NCBI RefSeq assembly: GCF_027213965.1
Contig: NZ_JAPWGX010000002.1
Coordinates: 748,412 to 812,411 of the forward strand
Origin: Maritalea porphyrae
GTDB taxonomy: Bacteria > Pseudomonadota > Alphaproteobacteria > Rhizobiales > Devosiaceae
DNA length: 64,000 nt
Direction of reading: 5' to 3'
Under the pieces are notes generated by a model that saw only the letters and a program-made list of their open reading frames with translations, did not search any database and was not told the origin of the DNA. The position numbers and the translations under genes are program-made. Positions 55,049 through 63,629 of the stretch are shown one piece after another; position 1 is the stretch's first letter, and the number at the start of each line of letters is the position of its first letter.

Positions 55049-55657
55049 ATGGATAAGTTCATCTCATTAACAGGCGTTGCTGCGCCATTGCCGTTTATCA
55101 ATATCGATACAGATATGATTATCCCAAAACAGTATCTGAAAACCATCAAGCGCACCGGATTGGGTTCTGCCCTTTTTGCTGAGATGCGCTTTGAAGAAGA
55201 TGGCGTGACAGAAAAGCCAGATTTTGTGCTCAACAAAGATGCCTATCGCAACACATCGATTATTGTTGCGGGCGACAATTTTGGCTGCGGGTCCAGCCGT
55301 GAACATGCGCCATGGGCGCTTAAAGATTTTGGCATACGTTGTGTGATCTCAACCAGTTTTGCCGACATTTTTTACAACAACTGCTTTAAAAACGGCATTT
55401 TGCCGGTGGTTGTTACCGAAGAACAATTGGCCGCACTTATGGATGACGCGGACCGTGGATCAAACGCAACGATTTCCATTGATCTTGAGGCGCAAACAAT
55501 TTCGGGCCCAGATGGGGGCACAATCAGTTTTGATATTGATCCATCGCGCAAGCAAGCCTTGCTGCAAGGTTTGGACGATGTTGGATTGACCATGGAAAAG
55601 GGCGAAGCGATTTCTGGCTTTGAAAGCAAAATGGAAGCTTCGCGTCCCTGGATTTAG
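55049..55657 (+). CDS. leuD: 3-isopropylmalate dehydratase small subunit
   Basis: A 202-aa partner of LeuC. It has [24 protein letters not shown] and [17 protein letters not shown], the family signature, and late [22 protein letters not shown] 55049 follows GGGAAG; a longer in-frame start at 55016 is less likely. Monocistronic with a terminator. Confidence 0.96.
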   Translation: MDKFISLTGVAAPLPFINIDTDMIIPKQYLKTIKRTGLGSALFAEMRFEEDGVTEKPDFVLNKDAYRNTSIIVAGDNFGCGSSREHAPWALKDFGIRCVISTSFADIFYNNCFKNGILPVVVTEEQLAALMDDADRGSNATISIDLEAQTISGPDGGTISFDIDPSRKQALLQGLDDVGLTMEKGEAISGFESKMEASRPWI

Positions 55658-55687
55658 ATCCCTTTAAGCGAAATGATGTTGAGTTCT

Positions 55688-55714
55688 AAGGCGGGGAATG
55701 TCCCCGCCTTTTTT
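55688..55714 (+). terminator. Rho-independent terminator after leuD
   Basis: AAGGCGGGG and CCCCGCCTT form a 9-bp stem with a five-base loop and a T run. Confidence 0.94.
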
Positions 55715-55778
55715 GTTTGCCAGATTTTGGGCGCGCGTTATGCTGAAAAAATACAATTCATAGGCATGGGTTTTTGAT

Positions 55779-56168
55779 ATGGCTGTACAACGCATTTCCA
55801 CAGGATCACCGTTTGAAAAACAGGCGGGTTATTCGCGTGCGATTAAAGACGGGGACTGGGTGCATGTGGCGGGCACCACAGGGTATGATTATAAAACCAT
55901 GACCATGCCTGAAGATGTGGCTGCACAGGCACTAAACTGTTTTAACACCATCGCAGCGGCGCTTGAAGAGGCGGGTTCCTCGTTAAAAGATGTGGTGCGG
56001 GCGCGTTATTACATCACTGATCCTGCGTTCGCAGATGATGTTTTTGAAGTCACGGGTAAGTATTTTGGTGAAGTTCGCCCTGCGGCAACAATGGTGGTCG
56101 CGGGGCTGATCAAACCAGAAATGAAAATTGAAATCGAGGTGACTGCGCGCATCGGTGCTGGCGATTAA
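55779..56168 (+). CDS. RidA family protein
   Basis: A 129-aa trimeric-fold protein: FEKQAGYSRAIKDGDWVHVAGTTG, TIAAALEEAGSSLKDVVRARYYIT, and the substrate-anchoring pattern RPAATMVVAGLIKPEMKIEIEV near the end. RidA proteins deaminate reactive enamines and imines; the RPAAT...E motif fits a Rid subfamily other than archetypal RidA. It lies between leuD and a small membrane protein. Confidence 0.9.
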   Translation: MAVQRISTGSPFEKQAGYSRAIKDGDWVHVAGTTGYDYKTMTMPEDVAAQALNCFNTIAAALEEAGSSLKDVVRARYYITDPAFADDVFEVTGKYFGEVRPAATMVVAGLIKPEMKIEIEVTARIGAGD

Positions 56169-56220
56169 TCTGCTTCTCTCGTGTGGTGAAATGTCCACTT
56201 TTCAGATAATGAATATTAAG

Positions 56221-56234
56221 ATACGCTTGCGTAT
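56221..56234. promoter_or_regulatory. Perfect 6-bp-arm palindrome upstream of the small membrane protein
   Basis: ATACGC-TT-GCGTAT lies just upstream of the GGAG ribosome site of the gene at 56255, inside an AT-rich region with a TTATAT -10-like sequence. Its place suggests a repressor site, but no regulator is identified. Confidence 0.45.
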
Positions 56235-56254
56235 GTTATATTGGAGAAGTGGTG

Positions 56255-56680
56255 ATGCTTTTTGTTTTTGCAGCTTTGGCTGATTTTATCCTCTTTGTCA
56301 TGCATGTGGCGGCCATTGTTATTGGAGAGCCCGCTTATCTGTTCCTGCGGGCAGGTAAGGTGATGGCTGAAGCTGATGCGCGGGGCGAAACTTGGCCCGC
56401 TATTCTTACCGGCGCAATTTCCACCGTGTTTTTGGCATGGGCGATCATTTCTTATTGGGCGGGCACGAACAAACCACTCGCGCGTTGGGCGCGCTATTTG
56501 ATGATTGGCATCGGCATTGTGTTTTTGCTGCGCGGTGGCGTGATTGTTCTACAGCTGGGCGGAATGACCCAATTCTCTGATGGCGAGGCGCCACAAATGC
56601 GTGATTTTATCTTCTCGGGTTCGGCACTCTTTATCGGCTTGCTGCATTTGGCAGCAGTATTTAAAGATAAGCCGCGTTGA
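56255..56680 (+). CDS. Hypothetical small membrane protein
   Basis: A 141-aa protein with about four membrane segments (FVFAALADFILFVMHVAAIVI, ILTGAISTVFLAWAIISYW, YLMIGIGIVFLLRGGVIV, GSALFIGLLHLAAVF). No known motif. I chose ATG 56255 behind GGAG; two GTG codons just before it are also in frame. A palindrome lies in its leader. Confidence 0.72.
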   Translation: MLFVFAALADFILFVMHVAAIVIGEPAYLFLRAGKVMAEADARGETWPAILTGAISTVFLAWAIISYWAGTNKPLARWARYLMIGIGIVFLLRGGVIVLQLGGMTQFSDGEAPQMRDFIFSGSALFIGLLHLAAVFKDKPR

Positions 56681-56794
56681 TTGTTTCGCCCAAACGATGA
56701 TGGTTTTAGACGGTTTTGGCGCACAAAGCCTTGTCAGTCTCGCTTGTTGCGCGTAGCAAAGCCGCAATTGGATTAATTTTTGATAGGCATCATT

Positions 56795-57892
56795 ATGGCA
56801 CAGCAAAATCTTTTATTGTTGCCCGGCGACGGCATCGGCACCGAAATTATGGCGGAAGTTGAAAAGCTAATCGCCCATCTCAACGCAAAAGGTCTTGCAG
56901 ACGTTGCTTTTGATACCGGTCTTGTGGGCGGTTCTGCTTATGATGCGCATGGGGTCGCGATTTCTGAAGAAGACATGCAAAAAGCGTTAAGTGCTGATGC
57001 GGTGATCTTTGGTGCTGTTGGTGGTCCTAAATGGGACAATGTGCCTTACGAGTTGCGCCCAGAAGCGGGGCTTTTGCGCTTGCGTAAGGACCTTGGTCTG
57101 TTCGCAAATCTGCGCCCTGCAATTTGCTATCCGGCTTTGGCTGATGGCTCATCTTTAAAGCGCGAGATTGTTGAAGGTTTGGACATTCTTATCGTTCGCG
57201 AGTTGACCGGTGGCGTTTACTTTGGTGAACCAAAAGAGATCCATGATTTGGGCAATGGCCAAAAACGCGCAATTGATACGCAAGTCTATGAGACTTATGA
57301 AATTGAGCGCATTGCGCGCGTGGCCTTTGATATGGCACGCACACGCGACAATCGGGTTTCATCATCTGAAAAACGCAATGTGATGAAATCGGGCGTTTTG
57401 TGGCACGAAGTGGTGAGCGCCTTGCATGAAAGCGAATATGCTGACGTGCAACTGGATCACATTTTGGCGGACAATTGTGCGATGCAATTGGTGCGTAATC
57501 CAAAGCAATTTGATGTGATTGTGACCGATAATTTGTTCGGCGATATCTTGTCAGATGCGGCGGCCATGTTGACTGGGTCATTGGGCATGTTGCCTTCAGC
57601 CTCCTTGGGAGCGCCGGATGCGGGAACGGGTAAACGCAAAGCCTTGTACGAGCCTGTTCATGGCTCTGCGCCTGATATTGCGGGTCAAGGCATGGCCAAC
57701 CCCATCGCCATGATTGCCAGCTTCGCAATGGCGCTTCGCTACTCCTTCGAAATGGTTGAATTGGCCGACAAGGTTGAAGCTGCCATCGCGGCTGTATTGG
57801 ATGAAGGCTATCGCACCGGCGATATTATGCAAGACGGCTGCAAAAAGGTGTCGACCGCAGAAATGGGCGATGCGATTATCGCCAAACTCTAG
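56795..57892 (+). CDS. leuB: 3-isopropylmalate dehydrogenase
   Basis: A 365-aa NAD-dependent dehydrogenase of leucine synthesis. Motifs: [71 protein letters not shown] and [19 protein letters not shown]. The preferred start is ATG 56795, with a weak ribosome site. A terminator closes it, and its U-tract abuts the next start codon. Confidence 0.97.
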   Translation: MAQQNLLLLPGDGIGTEIMAEVEKLIAHLNAKGLADVAFDTGLVGGSAYDAHGVAISEEDMQKALSADAVIFGAVGGPKWDNVPYELRPEAGLLRLRKDLGLFANLRPAICYPALADGSSLKREIVEGLDILIVRELTGGVYFGEPKEIHDLGNGQKRAIDTQVYETYEIERIARVAFDMARTRDNRVSSSEKRNVMKSGVLWHEVVSALHESEYADVQLDHILADNCAMQLVRNPKQFDVIVTDNLFGDILSDAAAMLTGSLGMLPSASLGAPDAGTGKRKALYEPVHGSAPDIAGQGMANPIAMIASFAMALRYSFEMVELADKVEAAIAAVLDEGYRTGDIMQDGCKKVSTAEMGDAIIAKL

Positions 57893-57925
57893 CGCTTGCG
57901 CTTTTTACAGTTTCAGTTCTAAATT

Positions 57926-57951
57926 GGGCATCATTTTTGGTGCCCTTTTTT
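57926..57951 (+). terminator. Rho-independent terminator after leuB
   Basis: GGGCATC and GGTGCCC form a 7-bp stem (one G-T pair) with a six-base loop, followed by six T that run directly into the ATG of the DUF2157 gene at 57952. Confidence 0.85.
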
Positions 57952-59004
57952 ATGACGAAAACAATTGACTTTGATCAGCCCCTCACCAATGAGGACATTG
58001 AGCAGTTGTACCGCGACGGCAAGTTGCCGCGGGCCGGAATGCAATTCCTAAAACAGCTGGTGCAGCCGCGCGACTTATGGGGGCAATGGGCCGACAAGCT
58101 AAGTTTGGCCGTCGGTGCAATTTTGGTGCTTGCGGGTATTGTGTTCTTCTTTGCGTTCAATTGGAAAGACATGCCGGGTTGGCAAAAACTTGGCTTAATT
58201 GATTTGGCACTTGTCGGCTGTTTGTTGGTTTCGCTTTGGCGCGGGTTGGATGATGGGGCGGGTCAAACATTGGCGATTGGGGCGAGTATCTTCGTTGGCG
58301 TATTCATGGCGGTGTTTGGTCAGATTTACCAAACCGGAGCCGACGCCTATCAATTGTTCATGATGTGGGCCCTATTGATTTTGCCATGGGTGATCCTGTC
58401 TAAATCCTTGGCGCATTGGACATTGTGGTTGGTTGTTGCGCATACATTTTTGCTTGTTTTTTGGGTGCAAACCGTGGGCGATGGCATCGAAATTGATGTC
58501 CCCTTGGCCCTTTTGGGTTTGCTTGCCTATGGGCTGCAAAGTCACCTTGCATCCAAGCAGCCGGGCAGTTGGCTTGATCACAATTGGTTTTCGTGGATTT
58601 GGCTGTTCTATTCTCTCACCTTGACCGCTTTTTTGATCGGCGCGTGGGTATTCACCATGCGTTACGGATTTTATATTCCAAGCGATCCCTTTAACGGCGA
58701 TCTTCGCACAATTGCTGGGCTGATTGGTTTGGCGCTGCATTGCGCGGGCTATTATTTGGCGTTTAAGCGATTCAAGCTTTTGGTCGGTGCGCAGATTTGG
58801 ACGTTGATCAGTTCGATTTTGGTGTCGACCATTTTCTTGATCTTGTTTGCCGAATGGATATTTGATTGGGGCGATGGCGGTTTGTTGTTTGGTGGCCTGT
58901 TTATGGCTGCGGTTGTGGCCGGCATTTTTTGGGGTGGGATCAAGTTCTTAGACCTGCATCAGTTCGCTCCCGGTCCTGCGCGGGAGGTCAGCAATGTTGA
59001 GTAA
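57952..59004 (+). CDS. DUF2157 domain-containing membrane protein
   Basis: A 350-aa polytopic protein. The N-terminal NEDIEQLYRDGKLPRAGMQFLKQL is the DUF2157 lead-in, followed by about ten membrane helices. It pairs with DUF4401 and GDYXXLXY proteins in many bacteria, all of unknown function. Its ATG sits right on the leuB terminator U-tract with no visible Shine-Dalgarno; in-frame TTG (57937) or GTG (57940) starts lie inside the hairpin. It overlaps the next gene by 11 bases. Confidence 0.88.
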   Translation: MTKTIDFDQPLTNEDIEQLYRDGKLPRAGMQFLKQLVQPRDLWGQWADKLSLAVGAILVLAGIVFFFAFNWKDMPGWQKLGLIDLALVGCLLVSLWRGLDDGAGQTLAIGASIFVGVFMAVFGQIYQTGADAYQLFMMWALLILPWVILSKSLAHWTLWLVVAHTFLLVFWVQTVGDGIEIDVPLALLGLLAYGLQSHLASKQPGSWLDHNWFSWIWLFYSLTLTAFLIGAWVFTMRYGFYIPSDPFNGDLRTIAGLIGLALHCAGYYLAFKRFKLLVGAQIWTLISSILVSTIFLILFAEWIFDWGDGGLLFGGLFMAAVVAGIFWGGIKFLDLHQFAPGPAREVSNVE

Positions 59005-60184
59005 GGAACATGCGATTACGCGCCTAAATGCTTACGGTGTGCCATTTTCTGAGCAAGTTTGGATGAGTGAAAGCAAACGAAAAGATGGCGAGTTTGGCGT
59101 TTTTGCCATTATCATTCGGGTGATCGCAGGGCTGTTCATCTTGGGTATGATGGTGGTGGCGATTGCGGGCCTTATTGCCTTGTTGGGACTAGATAGTCGT
59201 TGGGAACATGTGGCGGGCACAATTGGTGTTTTGGCCACAGGTTTTGCTGCTTGGAAATTTCGTACTTCATATAAAATGCTTGAAAAGCAATATAGCTTTA
59301 AAGGGCTAATGTATTTATCGCTCTTGCTGGTGGGAAAGGCCTGTTTGCTGGCGGCGCTTTTTGGTTGGTTTGACACAGGGCTGTTTCGCTCTGAAAGCGG
59401 TTGGATTGTCGCCCTCGTCTTTTCGCTCATCACGCTTGCATCACTGTTTTTCTACCGGATGTACTTGGAAGCCTTTTTGGCGATATTGGTATCGCTTTTC
59501 CTGCTTGATGTGGCGTTTGGTGCTGAAATGCTGAGAGTCCTGTTGCCGCAGGATTATATGCGAGTTCTTGGGCGCGGCGATGAAGCGCAGATCATGAGAA
59601 TTCGCAGCGCTGGGGTGCTGGTCTCAACCCTGTCCGTTTCATTGCTGATTGGTATGACTGCCGTGCTGATCGCTATTCAAAATCGTCGGTACCTGTCTTC
59701 CGTATATTTTTATGCGGTTGTTTTGTTCTTGGCCTATAAGTTTTTGCCTCTTGATAACCAAGTGTATTGGTCCCTTGGGTCAACAATTGATGTCAAACTA
59801 GGCGTGGATTTGGGCATGGTGGTCGTAGGTTTTTGCGCCGTGTCGACTCTTTACGCGTTCCTCATCGGCGGTTGGCAAAAGCTTAAGTCGCTTGAGCATG
59901 TCATTGTGATTTGTTGTATCATCATTCTAGCCGTTTTGGGTCTGTATGGGGTGTTGTTTGCGGTTGCGCTTATGGCGCTTGGGCATGTGCGGCACGACAG
60001 GGTTTTGTGGGTGATCGGCCTGATCTATTTGCCGATTTATTTGTTCCTTTTTTATTATTCGCTGGATGTGACCTTATTGATCAAGAGCTACATGCTTTTG
60101 GGCTCTGGTATCGCCATATTGGCAGCACGGTTCGTGTTGCTGCGGTTTTTCAATCCGTTGAACGCGGAGGTTGAAAATGCGTAA
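58994..60184 (+). CDS. DUF4401 domain-containing membrane protein
   Basis: A 396-aa protein with about ten membrane segments, of the DUF4401 family (RRKDGEFGVFAIIIRV-like start, late LGHVRHDRVLWVIGLIYLPIYLFLFYYSLD). It overlaps the DUF2157 gene and the following GDYXXLXY gene by a few bases each, so the three are one unit, probably forming a membrane complex. Confidence 0.86.
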   Translation: MLSKEHAITRLNAYGVPFSEQVWMSESKRKDGEFGVFAIIIRVIAGLFILGMMVVAIAGLIALLGLDSRWEHVAGTIGVLATGFAAWKFRTSYKMLEKQYSFKGLMYLSLLLVGKACLLAALFGWFDTGLFRSESGWIVALVFSLITLASLFFYRMYLEAFLAILVSLFLLDVAFGAEMLRVLLPQDYMRVLGRGDEAQIMRIRSAGVLVSTLSVSLLIGMTAVLIAIQNRRYLSSVYFYAVVLFLAYKFLPLDNQVYWSLGSTIDVKLGVDLGMVVVGFCAVSTLYAFLIGGWQKLKSLEHVIVICCIIILAVLGLYGVLFAVALMALGHVRHDRVLWVIGLIYLPIYLFLFYYSLDVTLLIKSYMLLGSGIAILAARFVLLRFFNPLNAEVENA

Positions 60185-60683
60185 CTGGTTGATGCTTGGC
60201 TTTGGGGTGTTGGTCTTGGGATTGCTCAATTTTGGCGTGGTGCAAAAAGAGCGGGTGATTGCCAATGGCGAGCTCGTTTATTTGGAGTTGCGGCCCGTTG
60301 ATCCGCGATCATTGTTGCAGGGTGATTTTATGCGGCTCGGGTTCGAAGTTGAAAATGTGGCGGCTGCTGAAATTGGTGCAAAAGTGCGCAACGGCAATAT
60401 TGTGATCAGTCCGGACCAAAATGGTGTCGCGCAATTTGCGCGATTGGATGATGGTGCCGCGCTGGGCGATGCAGAATATTTGGTGCATTTCAGCAAAACC
60501 TCATCGCGTCCAACCTTGGTCCCCAATAGTTATTTGTTTCAGGAGGGGGAGGGCGAGGCCTTCTCCGAGGCAGAATATGCGGTTTTTGTTTTTGGTGCTG
60601 ACCGGCGTGATTATGTACTACGCGGATTGGCGGACGAAAAGTTTCAACTGATCAATCCACGTGAAACTTTGGGGTTTAAGTAG
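60177..60683 (+). CDS. GDYXXLXY domain-containing protein
   Basis: A 168-aa protein with one N-terminal membrane helix (WLMLGFGVLVLGLLNFGVV) and a periplasmic domain with QGDFMRLGFEV, the GDYXXLXY-type motif (here GDFMRLGF). It ends with a REDYVLRGLADEKFQL-like block. It completes the DUF2157-DUF4401 trio. The ATG is 60177, or 60171 two codons earlier; both lie inside the end of the DUF4401 gene behind GGAGG. Function unknown. Confidence 0.88.
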   Translation: MRNWLMLGFGVLVLGLLNFGVVQKERVIANGELVYLELRPVDPRSLLQGDFMRLGFEVENVAAAEIGAKVRNGNIVISPDQNGVAQFARLDDGAALGDAEYLVHFSKTSSRPTLVPNSYLFQEGEGEAFSEAEYAVFVFGADRRDYVLRGLADEKFQLINPRETLGFK

Positions 60684-60737
60684 GCTAAGAATTGACCGGC
60701 TTTGTGCATCTTTATGTGGGCGCACGGAACGGATAGG

Positions 60738-60770
60738 GGCAAATGCGTTATTGACTCTTAAGCATTTGCC
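60738..60770. promoter_or_regulatory. Inverted repeat in the asd leader region
   Basis: GGCAAATGC and GCATTTGCC are perfect 9-bp arms around a 15-base spacer containing TTGACT. It lies 46 bases before the Thr/Lys/Met-rich ORF. It may be an operator over a -35 element or an RNA hairpin. No T run follows, so it is not a good terminator. Confidence 0.55.
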
Positions 60771-60816
60771 GTTAGAAAAGGCGACAGTTATTTTTTGACC
60801 AAAGTGTGAGCATTTG

Positions 60817-60924
60817 ATGCGCGTGTTTGTTAAAACAGCGATGAAGATGAAGACCATGACCACCACCGGTGGCGTGGCCAAAGCACTTGCAACAACAAAA
60901 AAGACCACCACCAAAACCGTTTAA
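60817..60924 (+). CDS. Candidate Thr/Lys/Met-rich leader peptide upstream of asd
   Basis: A 35-codon ORF, too short for normal gene calling, starting MRVFVKTAMKMKTM and ending KKTTTKTV. Eleven Thr, seven Lys and four Met make up 22 of 35 residues, all end products of the aspartate pathway started by the asd enzyme. Thr and Lys codons are concentrated at the end (ACA ACA AAA AAG ACC ACC ACC AAA ACC), as in attenuation leaders. It stops 102 bases before asd. The ribosome site is weak. I see no T-run terminator, so if it regulates asd it may act on translation. A small basic protein is the alternative. The rest of the 60684-61026 gap holds the inverted repeat and possible hairpins near 60925-61000. 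Confidence 0.5.
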   Translation: MRVFVKTAMKMKTMTTTGGVAKALATTKKTTTKTV

Positions 60925-61026
60925 CCGTCTTCCCTGGGCTTTCCCCCGACAGGGTGGAGGGTCAAAACGACGGCCGCAACGTTCTTAAAATGTTGTGCGG
61001 GGGGTGAAGACAAGGATCAAACGATT

Positions 61027-62064
61027 ATGGGTTACAAAGTAGCGGTTGTCGGCGCCACAGGAAATGTGGGTCGCGAAATGCTTTCAATTTTGGCAGAACG
61101 TGGATTTCCTGCAGACGAAGTGGTTGCGATTGCATCATCTCGTTCGGTTGGGCGCGAAGTTTCATTTGGCGACAAAACGTTGAAGTGCAAAGATTTGCAG
61201 CACTTTGATTTCACGGGCGTTGATTTTGCTTTCATGTCTGCTGGCGGTACCATTTCAGAAAAATGGGCACCTATTATTGGCGCGCAAGGCTGCATCGTTA
61301 TCGATAATTCGTCCGCATGGCGATACCACCAAGACGTTCCTTTGATCGTGCCTGAAGTGAATGCCCATGCGCTTGATACTTACATGGCCCTTAATGATCG
61401 TATGAACATTATCGCCAACCCGAACTGCTCGACAGCGCAGCTTGTTGTGGCACTAAAGCCCTTGCACGATTTTGCGAAAATCAAACGTATTGTGGTTTCG
61501 ACTTATCAGTCTGTTTCTGGTTCAGGCAAAGAAGCTTCTGACGAGTTGTGGAACCAGACCAAAGGCATTTATGTGACCGACATGCCAACGCCGTCCGTTT
61601 ACACAAAACAAATCGCTTTTAACGTGATCCCGCACATCGATGTCTTCATGGAAGATGGGTACACTAAGGAAGAGTGGAAAGTTTTGGCTGAAACCAAAAA
61701 AATGCTCGACCCAAAAATCAAAGTGACATGCACGGCCGTGCGCGTGCCAGTGTTTGTTGGGCACTCTGAAGCCGTCAACATCGAGTTTGAGAACGAGATT
61801 ACAGCCGACGAAGCGCGCAATATACTGCGTGAAGCACCTGGTGTTGCTGTTGTGGATAGTCGTGAAGATGGTGGCTATATCACCCCTGTTGAAGCTGCGG
61901 GTGAAGATGCGACTTACATCAGTCGTATTCGTGAAGACGCAACGGTTGAGAACGGCCTGAACATTTGGGTTGTTTCAGACAATTTGCGCAAAGGCGCAGC
62001 GCTGAACACGATACAAATTGCTGAATGCATTATCGAGCGCGGATTGATGACCAAAGCGGCATAG
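61027..62064 (+). CDS. asd: Aspartate-semialdehyde dehydrogenase
   Basis: A 345-aa enzyme reducing aspartyl phosphate, the branch to Lys, Thr, Met and diaminopimelate. It has GATGNVGREMLSIL (NADP-binding), the catalytic Cys in NPNCSTAQL, SGSGKEASDELW, and late TCTAVRVPVFVGHSEAVN with the substrate-binding His. An AAGGA site lies upstream. The gene follows a Thr/Lys/Met-rich leader ORF and ends in a terminator. Confidence 0.97.
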   Translation: MGYKVAVVGATGNVGREMLSILAERGFPADEVVAIASSRSVGREVSFGDKTLKCKDLQHFDFTGVDFAFMSAGGTISEKWAPIIGAQGCIVIDNSSAWRYHQDVPLIVPEVNAHALDTYMALNDRMNIIANPNCSTAQLVVALKPLHDFAKIKRIVVSTYQSVSGSGKEASDELWNQTKGIYVTDMPTPSVYTKQIAFNVIPHIDVFMEDGYTKEEWKVLAETKKMLDPKIKVTCTAVRVPVFVGHSEAVNIEFENEITADEARNILREAPGVAVVDSREDGGYITPVEAAGEDATYISRIREDATVENGLNIWVVSDNLRKGAALNTIQIAECIIERGLMTKAA

Positions 62065-62089
62065 GGTTCAACCAAGTTACTGGGAATTG

Positions 62090-62116
62090 AAGCCGGGCCT
62101 TGTGCTCGGCTTTTTT
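62090..62116 (+). terminator. Rho-independent terminator after asd
   Basis: AAGCCGgGC and GCtCGGCTT pair with one mismatch around CTTGT, followed by six T. It lies 25 bases after the asd stop. Confidence 0.88.
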
Positions 62117-62159
62117 CTTTGATCAATTGAGCTTAACTTTGGTTCCGTTAGGAAAATCC

Positions 62160-62594
62160 TTGCTCCAATTACGCCTTGCGACTGATGCGGATATTGAAAC
62201 GATTGCAGATATATTTTTGCGCTCGCGCCAAGTTGCTTTGCCGTTTTTGCCCTTTGTGCACACACCAGCAGAAGACCGAGCGCATATGTGTGAAATGTTG
62301 GGCCGGGGCCGCATCACGTTGGCGGTCAAGGATGAGAGGGTGGTTGGTTTTCTGGTGGATCTTGAGGGGTGGATTGCCCATCTATATTTGGATCCTGAGG
62401 TGCGTCGGCAAGGCGTTGGCGCTATGTTGCTGGATGAAGCAAAACAACGCCATGACAGGTTAGAGCTTTGGTGTTTTCAACAAAATTGGGCCGCACGCGC
62501 GTTTTACGAAAAGAACGGCTTTGTCGCTGTAAAAGAAACCGACGGGGAGAATGAAGAAAAACTCCCCGATCGGTTGTATCGTTGGCAAAGCTAG
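62160..62594 (+). CDS. GNAT family N-acetyltransferase
   Basis: A 144-aa acetyltransferase. It has LRLATDADIETIADIFLRSRQ at the start, the acetyl-CoA pyrophosphate loop VRRQGVGAMLLDEA, and LWCFQQNWAARAFYEKNGFVAV, the classical motif A and B. The substrate is unknown. No ATG fits; TTG 62160 follows TTAGGA and starts at the conserved region, whereas the upstream TTG at 62100 lies in the asd terminator. Confidence 0.87.
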   Translation: MLQLRLATDADIETIADIFLRSRQVALPFLPFVHTPAEDRAHMCEMLGRGRITLAVKDERVVGFLVDLEGWIAHLYLDPEVRRQGVGAMLLDEAKQRHDRLELWCFQQNWAARAFYEKNGFVAVKETDGENEEKLPDRLYRWQS

Positions 62595-62601
62595 TGGTTG
62601 T

Positions 62602-63246
62602 TTAGCTGGCTTCAGGGCGCATAAAATCACCCGTTTCGCCGTCCATAACCCATAATTCAGCAGTTGAGATATCAAACCAAGCGCCATGTAGGGACAGGGC
62701 ATCTTGTTCGACCAATTCACCGATATAGGGGAACGACTTAAGGTTGTTGATGGATTGACGCACACCAACACGTTCAAGTGCTGTTTGCCGTTCGCCATCT
62801 GTCATGATGCCCGCGGCTGCCACTTGCTCGGCCACCGGGCCAAGTTGGCTCATCCATTTGCCGATGAAATCACCTTCGTCCAGTTTGGTGTCGCCGCCTG
62901 AAAGTGCTGCGGCAATGCCACCGCACCGGCCGTGGCCCATGACAACGATATTGGAAACGCCCAATCCTTTGACCGCAAATTCAATCGCTGCGGAGGTTGA
63001 GTGATGGCGGCCGTCTGGGGCGTATTCGGGCACCAAGTTTGCCACGTTTCGCACCACAAACAATTCGCCAGGGTGGGCGCTGAAAATCATTTCAGGCGCT
63101 GCACGGCTGTCGCAACATGCGATGATCATTGTTGAAGGGGTTTGACCTTTTGAGGCCAGGTCCCGGATTTTTTCGCGCTCTTCAATAAAGCGGCCATCCA
63201 TGAATTCACGATAACCGTTGAGCAATTTGGTCGGAAATTTGTTCAT
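62602..63246 (-). CDS. Beta-class carbonic anhydrase
   Basis: A 214-aa zinc enzyme. The zinc and catalytic ligands are in IIACCDSRAAPE (Cys, Asp, Arg) and VMGHGRCGGI (His, Cys). Late residues (DALSLHGAWFDISTAELWVMD) complete the family fold. ATG 63246 is chosen; an in-frame ATG at 63273 would add nine residues. It hydrates CO2, supplying bicarbonate for carboxylases. Confidence 0.95.
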   Translation of the reverse strand: MNKFPTKLLNGYREFMDGRFIEEREKIRDLASKGQTPSTMIIACCDSRAAPEMIFSAHPGELFVVRNVANLVPEYAPDGRHHSTSAAIEFAVKGLGVSNIVVMGHGRCGGIAAALSGGDTKLDEGDFIGKWMSQLGPVAEQVAAAGIMTDGERQTALERVGVRQSINNLKSFPYIGELVEQDALSLHGAWFDISTAELWVMDGETGDFMRPEAS

Positions 63247-63374
63247 AGGTTTTCCGAATACAGCTAAATCCAAAATATTTCAATGCATCAAAAGTGGCAT
63301 CTGACCTGCAAAAAACGAATAACTTGCAAAAGTTCTCAATTCGTTGAAAAAGTGAGGAGATTAATGGAGTTTTT

Positions 63375-63581
63375 ATGCAGATCTATCGCTTTATAACCAA
63401 TGATGACGACAGCCAATTTTGCAAACGGGTGAGCAAAGCCCTCAGCGAAGGTTGGGCGCTTTATGGGGAACCAAAATATGTTTTTGATGCTGAAGAAAAC
63501 AAGATGCGATGCGGGCAAGCGGTCACAAAACAAGTGGCTGACCAGCCGTTTGATATGGAAAAAGCCTTGACAGAATACTAG
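63375..63581 (+). CDS. DUF1737 domain-containing protein
   Basis: A 68-aa protein with YRFITNDDDSQFCKRVSKALSEGWALYGEPKYVFD, the DUF1737 pattern. It is soluble, of unknown function. It precedes the sdhC start by about 175 bases. Confidence 0.88.
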   Translation: MQIYRFITNDDDSQFCKRVSKALSEGWALYGEPKYVFDAEENKMRCGQAVTKQVADQPFDMEKALTEY

Positions 63582-63602
63582 AGCCAGATGCAATTGGCGC
63601 AA

Positions 63603-63629
63603 GGTTAACCTTTGTTTACCTATAGGTAA
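63603..63629. promoter_or_regulatory. Palindromic sites upstream of sdhC, possible CtrA-like element
   Basis: GGTTAACC (63603-63610) is followed by the perfect 14-bp palindrome TTACCTATAGGTAA (63616-63629). TTAACC and a TTTACC 10 bases apart resemble the CtrA TTAA-N7-TTAA form with one mismatch. The operator role is tentative. Confidence 0.4.

Noticed and set aside
60738-60770. Inverted repeat after the GDYXXLXY gene as a terminator
   Set aside because: It is only moderately GC-rich and has no T run directly after the stem; it was kept as a possible operator or hairpin.
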